Assembly (NCBI GenBank): GCA_026874595.1
Contig: CM049322.1
Location: 46,247,340-46,311,339 of the forward strand
Direction of reading: 5' to 3'
Length of the DNA stretch: 64,000 nt
Source: Sipunculus nudus
Lineage: Eukaryota > Annelida > Sipuncula > Golfingiida > Sipunculidae
Of the stretch, positions 12,065 to 24,371 are shown one piece after another. Below the pieces are notes generated by a model. It searched no databases, was not told the DNA's origin, and was given only the letters and a program-made list of their open reading frames with translations. Position 1 is the stretch's first letter. Each line of letters opens with the position of its first letter. Both the position numbers and the translations under genes were made by a program.

Positions 12065-12342
12065 GTGAGATGCTCTCAACACCGTGTTTGCATTCACTTA
12101 TTCGGCCCAAATTCTCAGAGTCTTTGTACACAAATGAATATTTTTCATAACGTTCCTGAATCCGGTTCATGTGCCGGATCCAAAACCAGATCTTATCGTT
12201 TCTTCAGGGGCCAGTTACCAAAATACCCTGAACATTTCATGAGATTACGTTCAAGATTGCGTGGGTTATGTTGCGAACATCACAAAACACACGAAAAAAC
12301 ACACATCTGAACGGGGATGAATTCATACCTTCCTGGCGGAGT
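12065..12342 (-). mobile_element. HINE-like element, copy 3 (3' end lost)
   Basis: Same family on the minus strand. The 5' end CTCCGCCAGGAAGGTATG lies at the right. The core is present, but the hairpin and CTRR are missing on the left. It faces copy 2 with about 110 bp between them, so the 3' ends point toward each other. Confidence 0.75.
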
Positions 12343-13790
12343 TAATTATTTCCGGCGTGTGCATGTGCATGGTCTCTTTTTGCATCAATAATCACGACCT
12401 CACTAAGAGTAAAAAAAAAAAGTCAGAGTATATTCTCTGATCTTACACTCATCGTGTCTGTACAAATAACAGGACATTTCTTGCCTATGTTTTTACGTGC
12501 GGAAGAAAATCGAAGCATTAAACGTAGACTGGTCCCCTGCGGAGTTTTCATCCCCGTGCAAAGCCGTCTCTCTCTCCCAGGCCGCTTTCATCAGGCGGGC
12601 GCTATGCAGGATGCAGAGGATGGCTTTGTGTTATGATGCTATTAGGAGAATACAGAAGTCGGTTCTTAGAACGACAGAGACTGTAAATCCCAGGGTTCAG
12701 TGCGGCAGGTGAAGCTGAGCATGAGCTAGTCTCCACACAGAACGTGTGATGTGTCGTCATATAAGTATCAGTGACGGGATCATGCGACTATTCATCATAA
12801 CATATAGAGGTATATATGCACAGGATGTTCACAGGTCATGAAAGGAGACTTAATACGGACGGACATATAATCTTAGAAACTGAAAGGGGGGGGGGGGGGT
12901 TTAACACTCTGGTATATGTTCAACAGTGTGCCGATCGAGAGTGGAGGAGGTGTCCTTATAATAACCATTAGTAGACCTCCCCCGCCCCCTATGTTTTAAC
13001 ATATCTATCGTTAATTAAATTGTTTTTTTCCCTTTATTTGAATCGCTATTTACACAGAAACATGCCGTTATCCGCTCGTAAAAAAGCCTTACATTTTACT
13101 TTTCAAACATTTTGTGTAGTGTCCAACTTCCGCTGGTTCCCATATAAAGAGAAAGGTATGTAACCTGGCAATTTGACCCCCCCCCCCCCCCTCTAAACAC
13201 ATAGTGACAAGTGTCTGTGAGTATGGGGAATAAAACAGTTTCAGACGCAAAATCTGGTCTGCTTTTCAGTATCAAGCTTAACTTTCTATATGTATTAGAT
13301 TTGTAGCTCGAAAAAGAGAGGAGCACGGGCTCCCTGCACTTCCTCAAAATCCGCTTTTGCTGATAAAACTTCGTATTAAAAATCCTGTCAAACTTGAGGT
13401 CTGTAATCACTCCATATCGGGAAGAACGGAAGCCTTTTTCGCTCGCAACTCCAGCGCACAAAGCTCCATTAATACACGCTTTTACACGTCTGGAGGTTGT
13501 ATTACCTTGTTGCGTCACGGCCACGGACTTGAAAATAGGTCAACGTCAAATAAAGTTCGGCTGCATATATGTTTTGTCCTCTGGATTTGCTATTGTCGTC
13601 ATAAATGACGAAATAACCCTAAAAATTGGCCGATTTTTTTTCCGCTTTCACATGTACCAAATTTTCCGGCCGGATAAAATTCAGCACGCTACTAGATGGT
13701 ACACGTGTATTCACACGCACGCATGCCTATCTGTTTTGATGAAGATTTAGTTTCCACGCATTTTATTGCTTGCCGGAAATCTTTGATTTC
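12343..13790. other. Non-coding with a poly-G and a poly-C run
   Basis: Contains 14 G at 12886-12899 and 15 C at 13177-13191. Overlapping open frames of 118-142 codons on both strands at 13096-13750 have no recognisable domain, and no splice sites frame them convincingly. I do not call a gene here. Confidence 0.4.
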
Positions 13791-15400
13791 GGCAAACATT
13801 TCGGTCAGTTCCGTGTGTCTGCTTGTTTGTTTGTAATGATGTCTGCCTGTTTGTTTCTGACTAAAATGCACAGTTTTGGAGCGATCGCTTTCAAACTTTC
13901 ATATTAGATAGACAACCTAAATTCCCCGAAGCCTATTGATTTTTGTCAATATCGGACGCAGGTCAAGGCCAGATCGTCGAAAACTTTGAAAGTTTCTTTT
14001 CGTCATAATTACGTAAAAAGTAGTCTTATCCACTTCATTCATAGCTCATTTTCTACGTCATTCCAAGGCCTTTCTTTTGGTGTGTAGCTGCCTCAAATTT
14101 ATTGTAATCATGGTGTCAGTATGTCTGTCTGTTTGTTAGTTGTCCCCAATTTCGCCTGCTTGCTGGTTCTTGAGTCCGACAAATGATATTCTAGGGGCCA
14201 CAGTTTTGCAGGAATCCTTTTGAATCTTGTTCATCTTAGGTCGTACATCAATATCTCGAAATTTATCTTTCATCTTCGGAAAATAGCCTTTAGGGGGCGC
14301 TGAGCTTGAAACATTACTACATATTTTTTACATATCCCCAAAACTATAAAGCTTACCTACAAAATCTATAGCTCAAATTTTTCCTCTACACCTTCTCCAT
14401 CAGATGGTCTAATCACTTGTTATTTCAGATGTGTCACATTGTCAGTATATCTGTCTGTCTGTCAAATGACCTCAATTTTGCCTTCTTGCTTTTCTTGCGC
14501 ATGACATTCTACAGGCCACATTTTCACAGGAAACACTTTGTAACTTAAACATATAGTATATTAAAACAATGTCTTGAACGCGTATGTGTGTTATTAAAAA
14601 AGGTCAAAGGTCAAGGTCGTCAAAACATATCAAAATTGTATTTTCCAATAACTTTCTTCAATATTGGTCCTATTTTCACCAACTATGACTTATTTTTTTC
14701 CCACTTGTCAGCTATGTAACCTGGTTCAGTCACTTGCCCTTTACTTTGTGTCACTTTGTCAGTATGTCTGTCTGTTTGTAAGTTGTCTTCAATTTTGTCT
14801 TCTCGCTTGTTATTGCGTCTTACACACAGCATTCTACAGGCCATAGTTTTCCAGGAATCACTGTGTAACTGGCACATATCGTATACAGGAATGATTTCTG
14901 GAAACTGTATGTGTATTATTCAAATAGGTCAAAGTTCAAGGTCGTCAAAACACATCAGAATCTTATTTTCCTCGTAACTTTGTCAATATTGGTCCTATTT
15001 TCACAAATCATGGCTCATTTTCTTCATCTTTGTCTTCTTCGTAGCCTGGTCTAGTCATCTGCCCTCCACTTTTTGTCACTAAGTCAGTATGTCTGGCTGT
15101 TTGTCAGTTGTCCTTAATTGAACTTTCTTTTTGGTTTTTATATAGCATTCAACAGGCTACAGTTTTACAGGAAAACTTATTTGAACATAAACACATATCG
15201 TAATTTGGAACGATTTATGTTTATTATTGATATAGGTCAAAGTTCAAAGTTAATTTCATCAAAACACGTCAACATTTAATTTTCCTCATAACTTTGTCAA
15301 TATGTCTTATCTGCACAAACTATATCTCATTTTCTTCCTTTACTTTATTGCTCATTCATTTAACTATTTCTACGTCATTACCGGCATGCGCTACACCTCT
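13790..15400 (+). repeat. Tandem ~315-bp units with AGGTCA motifs
   Basis: About five diverged copies of a unit. Each holds a GTCAGTATGTCTGTCTG phrase, an ATTCTACAGGCCACAGTTTT phrase, a block with AGGTCA words (near 14602, 14928, 15236) and AACTTTGTCAATATTGGTCC. Spacing between blocks is 308-325 bp. It is non-coding, and open frames do not persist between copies. A possible fragment of the same unit lies near 35180-35340. Confidence 0.8.
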
Positions 15401-15790
15401 GGTCGTCTAGTTTCATAGTTATAATGCATTTTGTGAACTGAGCGTAAATGTTCAGTATACCACAATCGCGGTGACTTGGGTTTATAATTATGATACTTGT
15501 TGTTTTTGTTTACTCCATGCTGTCGATACAAGTTTTTGATAGGTGACCCGCCATGAGGCAAGAGCGCCCCTTGCCGGGATTCTTGGTTACTCACTTGGCA
15601 TCTCTCTGCAGCCTATCCTATTTTAACCTTTTACGCTTTGAGCACGAATTTTCACCGCAGGATCTAATGCACTATGCCTGTCCATGTCTTTGTACAGATA
15701 ATAAACACTCAAGTCTTTAGTTTTGCAGATCTTTAGATAAGAATCATGTAGATTATTATTTTTGCAAAAAGATAAGATATCTCAGTTAGA
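15401..15790. other. Non-coding, no feature recognised
   Basis: No gene or repeat that I can support. Confidence 0.45.
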
Positions 15791-15945
15791 CTAGAAATCT
15801 ACATTCCAAGGAATGCAAGCCTCCGCCTTTGGGGGATCCCTATTATAGGATGTTCCCAAACGGTGTTTGCATTCACTTATTCGGCCCATATTCCAAAGTT
15901 TATTCGTACATAAGTGACTTATCATTTGTGAATATATAATCAATG
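15791..15945 (-). mobile_element. HINE-like element, copy 4 (5' truncated)
   Basis: On the minus strand it ends in GGCGGAGGCT, hairpin TGCATTC-CTTG-GAATGTA (one G-T wobble) and CTAG, followed by TC. About 155 bp of the 3' half remains. Confidence 0.78.
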
Positions 15946-17954
<2,009 letters not shown>

Positions 17955-18012
17955 ACTTGGCCGTGGTATGGGGAATAGAGCACAGGACTGGGAAGTCGTC
18001 AATTCAAATTTT
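17955..18012 (+). ncRNA. tRNA-like SINE head (degenerate)
   Basis: The string resembles a tRNA-derived SINE promoter: TTGGCCGTGGTAT near the A box, AGAGCACAGGACTGGGAAGTC where the anticodon arm would lie, and TCAATTCAAAT at the B-box position. An A-rich stretch follows. It is degenerate and not a functional tRNA gene. Confidence 0.4.
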
Positions 18013-18339
18013 AAAAAAAACATAAAAATGTAGGCGGTTACCTACACCACAAAAAAATGTGGTCATGAGATTCCGCAAAATGGCGGACATAGAGCTTAAT
18101 AGTTGGACTAGGCCTCATAATCACGCAGATTATTTTAATAAATAATGGTAATAAAATTATCGTAATTTTCACGAAACGTAATATAAGATGTCCCTACATG
18201 TCCCGATTGTTTTTAGCCGATGCCGATAAACGTCGTACGAAAAAGACCGGCTTTATATTCGCCCGGTTTTAGTCTACCCTGTCTGAATCAGAATTTGGCA
18301 CTGTCATGATCATCTATCATGGCTCGTGTGTTCTACTAA
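18013..18339. other. Non-coding, no feature recognised
   Basis: Could include the body of the preceding SINE-like piece. No boundary seen. Confidence 0.4.
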
Positions 18340-18765
18340 ACAGAACTTCAGTGTTATATGTGGTCTCTCCTTATTTCAGTCTTTTGTATGGTCAGTGGCT
18401 CTGTCTCATGTATGCTTCCGCCTTGTTTCAGTCATATGTATGGCCCCTCCGTGTTTCAGTATTATATAAGGTCCTTCCGTGTTTCAGTCTTGCCCTAAGT
18501 ATGGACCCCTATGTTTCAGTCTTAAGCCTAAGTATGCCATGGTCCCTCCGTGTCTCAGTCTTATGCATGGTCTCTCCGTGTTTCAGTCTCATATGTGGTC
18601 CCTCCGTGTTTTAGTCTTTTGTATGGTCCATCTGTGTCCCAGCATTATGTATGGTCCCTCCGTGTTTTAGTCTTATGTGTGGTCCCTCCGTATTTCAGTC
18701 GTATGTATGGTCCCTCCGTCTCTCAGTCTTTTAACGGGCCGGTGTCAGTGTATCAGTCTCCCACT
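18340..18765. repeat. Minisatellite, ~28-bp unit
   Basis: About 14 copies of a unit made of TTTCAGTCTTATGTATGG and TCCCTCCGTG. Copies vary in length. The open frames at 18306-18795 exist because the unit lacks stops. Confidence 0.92.
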
Positions 18766-19131
18766 GTCTATTTCGTGTTTTCTTTACGTGTTTAGTGTTA
18801 GCAGTGATCCATGAAGGGTGTCTCGTTACGCAATCTTTTCCCGCGGCGTGTCGCTCTTTATATTGGCTGAAACTTAACGGACAAAGAAACACTTTTGTAC
18901 TCTCTGGTTTGTATATATACCCATTCTCCGGTTACTGCCGTTAAGTATCGATTCCATGACCTGTAGGAAGACAACAATTAACTGCCTAAACAAAGCCAGG
19001 CTATTTTAATCCACTCCATAAAACGCTGTACTACAGGCGTTCCGTAGGTTTTGAAGGTTCTCAAGTACTAAAGCGATAATCCAGGATGGTGGATCGTTGT
19101 CTGGGCTTTGATTGGTCGCAGTTTAACTTCC
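18766..19131. other. Non-coding spacer
   Basis: No feature seen. Confidence 0.45.
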
Positions 19132-19427
19132 GGTGCGTCTGATTGCCGTATAAAGTTACGGGGAGTAAAACGGTAGTCCTCCAGTAATCACGGTCACAGG
19201 ATCCTTAGTATTGATTTTATATAAAACCTAAAGCCGGCCATATAATACAACAGAACACGGTGGTTGAATTAGGTATTAAAAACAGTTTTTATTTTTCCCG
19301 TAATAAAAAAAAGGAAATTGAGTAAACGGCTTTTTGAATAATATGTTGCGTATGCAAAAGGATTCATACTTCTGATGTACTGCAACATACTTGAACCAGA
19401 AATCTGCATTCTAAGGAATGCAAGCCT
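19132..19427 (+). repeat. ~300-bp direct duplication, copy A
   Basis: Nearly identical to 20238-20536. It starts GGTGCGTCTGATTGCCGT and runs through the first ~32 bp of HINE copy 5 (its 3' hairpin end). Confidence 0.93.
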
Positions 19428-19724
19428 CCGCGAAGGGGTTCCCTATTTTTTCATGCTCTAAAAAACGTTTTTGCGTTCACTTATTCGGCCCATATTCCAA
19501 GGATCATTCGTGCATAAGTGAATCTTCCTTGATGACATTCCAGCATTGGATCATGTGCCGGATTCACACGTAAATCTAATCGATTCTTAATTGGTCAATT
19601 CCTAAAATGCCTTGTAAATTCATGAGATTTATGATTGTTTGAATTGTGTTGTAAACAGACACACACACACATACACACACAAACACACACGAACGAGGAT
19701 GAACACATACCCTCCTAGATGAGT
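19396..19724 (-). mobile_element. HINE-like element, copy 5 (near full length)
   Basis: Minus strand. The 3' end has GCGGAGGCT, a perfect hairpin TGCATTC-CTTA-GAATGCA and CTGG before TT. The core and the long GT-rich stretch (19655-19690) are present. The 5' end, near CTAGGAGGGTATG, has lost the CTCCGCC match. Confidence 0.8.
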
Positions 19725-20237
19725 AATAAGCAGAGCATGTTCTATTTTCATGCAACATGTTGCACAGTGACCCGCTTAACTCACGGGAGTGGGCAAATGA
19801 AGGCAACATGTTATTAGTTATGTATACAATACCTTAAGGTAGCGTACCTGGCAAAAACCTTCTATCTAAAATCAGTCCAAAAATTGTTTTAAAGTATATG
19901 TTATTTTAAACTTGATAGAGTGTTCTTTCTGTTGTTAAACACATTTTTGAACTTTTCATTCATTTTTTATGAATTATAAACTTTTAATTTTTAAGGTACG
20001 CTATTTTAACACCCAGTAATAGGAAGCCACTTTTAAGTGGACTACACAACATTATCTAAGAAACCTCCTGTTGTTTTTCCTCTACTATGTGTCTTTCTGG
20101 TTTTATTTTTTTTCTCTTTATCAAAATATAAAATTTGAGTTTTAAAGTAGATAGAACCATGATAGAGTAAAACGAAAAAAGCTGTTTTCAGATACTGTCA
20201 TGTAGTTTGATGTTAATACACTACAAAGCGGCTTTCT
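19725..20237. other. Non-coding; short local duplications
   Basis: The phrase TAGATAGAACCATRATAGAG at about 20149 recurs at about 20543, on the far side of duplication copy B, so copy B sits between repeated flanks. Confidence 0.55.
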
Positions 20238-20536
20238 GGTGCGTCTGATTGCCGTATAAAGTTACGGGGAGTAAAACGGTAGTCCTCCAGTAATCACGGT
20301 CACAGGATCCTTAGTATTGGTTTTGTACAAAACCTAAAGCCGGCCATACAATACAACAGAACACGGTGGTTGAATTAGGTATTAAAAACAGTTTTTATTT
20401 GTCCCGTAATAAAAAAAAGAAACTGCATGAGGAAACGGCCTTTTGAATTATATGTTGCGTATGCAAAAGGATTCATACTTCTGATGTACTGCAACATAAT
20501 TGAACCAGAAATCTGCATTCTAAGGAATGCAAGCCT
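20238..20536 (+). repeat. ~300-bp direct duplication, copy B
   Basis: Second copy of 19132-19427, about 1.1 kb downstream, with few differences. It breaks off inside the HINE 3' terminus. Confidence 0.93.
20505..20536 (-). mobile_element. HINE 3' terminus only, copy 6
   Basis: 32 bp: CTGG end, perfect hairpin, then GCAAGCCT. It reached this site as part of the local duplication, not as an independent insertion. Confidence 0.8.
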
Positions 20537-22984
20537 GCGATAGCCTAGATAGAACCATAATAGAGGAAAAAGAAGAAAGCGGTAATGAAATACTTTCAAA
20601 ATAAAGTTCCTTTTAAAAAATAGACAAAAAATCAATGTTTATGTTAAAAAACATGTCAATATGAATAAAAAGTTAAAATTTATGTATGCTATCAGGAGGA
20701 AAACTGAACCAGATTTAAATTAATGTATAGTTTATGCCAGTCTGACATGCAAAACAACTTTTTGGTCGATTAAACATAGAAGGATCTTTACCAGATATAT
20801 TAATTTTAAAGCCCTATATTATATCGTCAAACTACCTTGCCCACGTTTAGCTTTAGAATAATTTTTAGTCGCAATAATATAGAATACACAGAATTTTCTC
20901 TATTAGATCTGCTATATATATAATATATATATATACATATAAATATATATATTTGTTAGTTTGAATATTTAAAAATTTAAAGAAAAATTAATTTAAAATT
21001 TTAAGAAAAATTTTTATTTTTACGAAATCCGCTACATGATCAAATCTGGAGATAAGTGTCCATTTGAAAATACCATTATATTAAAATAACATACAAATAT
21101 ATCCAGGCGTTTTCTTTAATGTACATATATCATTTTTCTTTCCTCGTAAACCTTAATTTAAAATGTTTGGATGATTTGACAAATGATTGTAAATTTAAAT
21201 AGACTGTGACAGAGTAACAAAAGTAGATTTAAAATTTCCAAATATTTGTTTAATATTTGAAAGTTTTATCGCTTATGGTTAGTAAGATATAACGCTCCGG
21301 AAATAGAGTTATTGGGTAAAATACTGTTATGTGAGAAGAGCAAAAAATGTTTGGGAGGAGTAATTTTATTCTATTTAATTGGCTAAATAACACTTGGACG
21401 CAAGTGACCGTCACGTTACATGAATCAATTTTTATATGCTCTGATTTTATTCTCCAACTGATGCATTAAAGGTCTTAATCTTTAATTATATGTAAAAGGT
21501 ATATATATTTTATACATCTTTAATGCTTCTAATACCGAGTGATGTAGGACTCGAGTCCGGACGCTGACTCTGATTCGAAAGCCCAGGAAACGGAGTTGCA
21601 GGGCGGATCCAGGATTTAGAAAAAGGAGGTTCCAAAATCAGGAGGACTAATAGGCAAAACCTAAGAGAAGAGTCTCCAGGTCCGGAAGGGGGGGGGGGCA
21701 GGCCACAAAAAATGGTTTGAAACATCTAAAAAAGGTTGCGGCGGCTGCATCCGTTACTGTCTTGGACTCGGAGGTAAGGACTAGAAAAAAAAATGGCGAG
21801 TCCACCTTCGGTCCAACAGACCAAAAGTACTATCTCACATACTAAATAGTCATTAACATGCAAATGTGAAATGACCGGGACTTGAACAGGGTGCTTTGGA
21901 TGGGACTCGAAGCTTATGGACTCGGACTCGAGTGGCCGTGACTCGGACTCGCACTCTGACTCGAACGGTGTGGATTCATGGCACTGGTGTATTTTGTATT
22001 CTCCCTTGATATCCTTGGTATCTGCTGATGGTAGTAGGGACCTAATTATGATAATTTAAACAGGGCGATGGTACCTAGAGGTCTGATATCCAATTCTATA
22101 TTCGCTTCTCCCGTCGTGCTCTAAAACGTAAATATGAAACAATTGAGATAAGAGCGCACTTGGCACCATTTGGACCCAAAATCCTTGTAACTAATAGATA
22201 TACAACACCAAGTGACCCATAGACACGTGCAAGAGGTGTTGGGAATTTTTGACGTAGCTACTTTTAGATACGTTGCCTATAAGTCTGTCAACTCGTCAAA
22301 CTACTGCTATATTCAAGTGATATATGAACCCCTGAAGTTCCTCAAGTAAACGCATAAAATATAACGACGGAAGTTTATATATAGACGTTTGCTGGATAAA
22401 TATGGTAAAAACGATCCTTGCAGCTAATGGAATCCTCTTTGTAATTGAGTGCGGGGTTGTTACCGTTTTCACATGACGACGGCCGAGAGAATCGAAACCT
22501 GAAGACTTCAAAATAAATGAAGGACTTTGTATTAAACAACACGATTAGTAAATCATAATTTTAGGAAGGATTTTCCATATATTTATGCATGTTTTATCTT
22601 CAGGTAGGCGGTATGAGAGATAAGAGTTGCAGGGACTTCCTACTTTTCCTGTACACTGGGTTGGGTGCCGTTCATTATTCATAACCAGAGAGGCGGCAGC
22701 CGGTTACTCAGATAGCATCTAACCATACAATATTCTCTTTCTTATTAATGACATAAGCATTGTGATTTATATTTATATCACTATGGACTGCCACTCCTAA
22801 ATAAGCTATATCTTTTTCTTGTAAATTCTCCCTTCTTTGACGTTGACGTTGACGTTGACGAGGCTGTTTGGTTTCAATTAACAAGATTAGTAATATATAG
22901 CCAGTTAATGCAGCGGTGAAGAAGTTTTACATTTATAACATATCAAAAATGAAATTAAGATTTTAAAAGTTAAAAGGTAACAAA
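20537..22984. other. Non-coding, partly very AT-rich
   Basis: 20600-21500 is strongly AT-rich. An ACTCG-rich patch lies at 21540-21965 (repeats of GACTCGGACTCG near 21918). A short GACGTT hexamer run sits at 22839-22861. No gene found. Confidence 0.45.
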
Positions 22985-23708
22985 GAAATAAACAAATGAC
23001 CCATGGGTCATGACACTCAACCGACTGACTTGCTGACAATATGTCCTTGCACAGGCAACTAATTAAGATAATGTAGGTAGCACCATGCATCATTCATGCA
23101 TATTAGCTTCAATTCAACAAGACCCATAAGCATAACAAATTTCATTACAAGGCATCAACCCTTTCCTGAGGAATCTGGTAATTTGTATATACTTCTTACA
23201 ATATTTCTGGTGTGCTCAAACACCCCCGTAACTTGGAGAATATAGGTCACAGTGACCTAAAATCAGGTTTCTGTGGAGAACTTTTGAGGTACTCTCAGGA
23301 TGCAGAGGTTCATGAATCCAACCTATTCGTATACGATTTGTGCTTCGTTAAAAGACCTAGTTTTCTCAAAAATACAGGTTAAAATTCGTAAAAATTATAT
23401 TAATGCAAGTGGCGCCACCATTTATGCCCAAGAGCTAGGTTTCATGAGAAATCTGGCGAATAGTGTGTATTTTTTTAATTATTCGGGGGGTGAGGGATTA
23501 AACACGCTCCATTACTGAAAGAATATATGTCACAGTGACCAAATTTCAGGTTTGTGAGGAGAAGTTTTGAGGACCTCTCAGGATGCAGAGGTTTATGGTT
23601 CTTCGCTTTATATGGTTACGACTTGTGCCCTGTTAAAGGACGGCCGGACGGACGACGGACAAAGGATGATCGCTATAGCTTAAATGACTTTCGGTCAACT
23701 GAACTAAA
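22985..23708 (+). mobile_element. Foldback-family element, second copy
   Basis: The left side shows the GACCCATGGGTCATGACRCT / CAACCGACTGACT motif of the inner inverted repeat. Two ~310-bp units follow (TAGGTCACAGTGACC near 23245 and a matching phrase near 23530, with a GTGGCGCCACCA between). The right end has a CGGACGG tract, GATCGCTATAGCT and a decayed palindrome ending GAACTAAAA. It is diverged from the 5.2-8.3 kb copy and keeps only one arm. Confidence 0.7.
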
Positions 23709-24239
23709 AATGAGACAAAGAACAAAAGAAAGGAAACAGAATCTTCAAGGTTGAAAGCGTATGACATCCGGCTTCCCCGTTTCTTTCTCTCCATGCTATA
23801 ATTATGACCCTTCGGCCCTGACTCGGCCTTGCATTCACTCTGTCGGGGTCCCCGCCGGTATCCCTTCTCCACTGTTCGCTTAGTACCTCCATTTTGTTTT
23901 TTTTTATTTTAACTCATATATTTTTTAAAATATGTTTTGTTTGAGGTAACCGCCTCTATTTTTCATTGCTAACTTAACTAAGTAAATTAACATCTGCAAA
24001 ATTACATTCTGGTTTCGGATTACGCAACAGGGAAATATCATACGCTTCCTTTTACTTTTATATACTTCATGGTGTTAACCAGGCCCGTTGACTACTTTAA
24101 CTGCGGGTCCCTGGTGTGTAATCGTCCATATTGCTGCATGGGTCATACCACGAAGGAACCCCTAAAATGCAAACTGACTTCTTTCTTAACCTCTATCTAT
24201 AAAAGACCGTGAGCATTACCGTGATGATTAATGGGTTGT
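23709..24239. other. Non-coding, upstream of retrotransposon
   Basis: The exact 5' end of the retrotransposon is not visible. Part of this stretch may belong to its 5' UTR. Confidence 0.45.
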
Positions 24240-24266
24240 CTTAGTATCTAATTACTAGATACTAAG
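24240..24266. repeat. Perfect 11-bp inverted repeat
   Basis: CTTAGTATCTA - ATTAC - TAGATACTAAG: perfect 11-bp arms with a 5-base loop, about 105 bp before the retrotransposon ORF. It could be a 5' UTR hairpin or a boundary structure. Confidence 0.8.
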
Positions 24267-24371
24267 CTGCACAGCGGCGACGTCGACTTTGCAATTTGAA
24301 TTGTTTATATTTTTATATTTTATATATGTCGGGCATTATACAAGACGAAGCACACCAATTCAGCTTAAAAG

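Noticed and set aside
13096-13750. Overlapping 118- and 142-codon frames on opposite strands
   Set aside because: No recognisable motif, a poly-C run encodes part of the minus frame (GGGGG), and no splice or promoter context.
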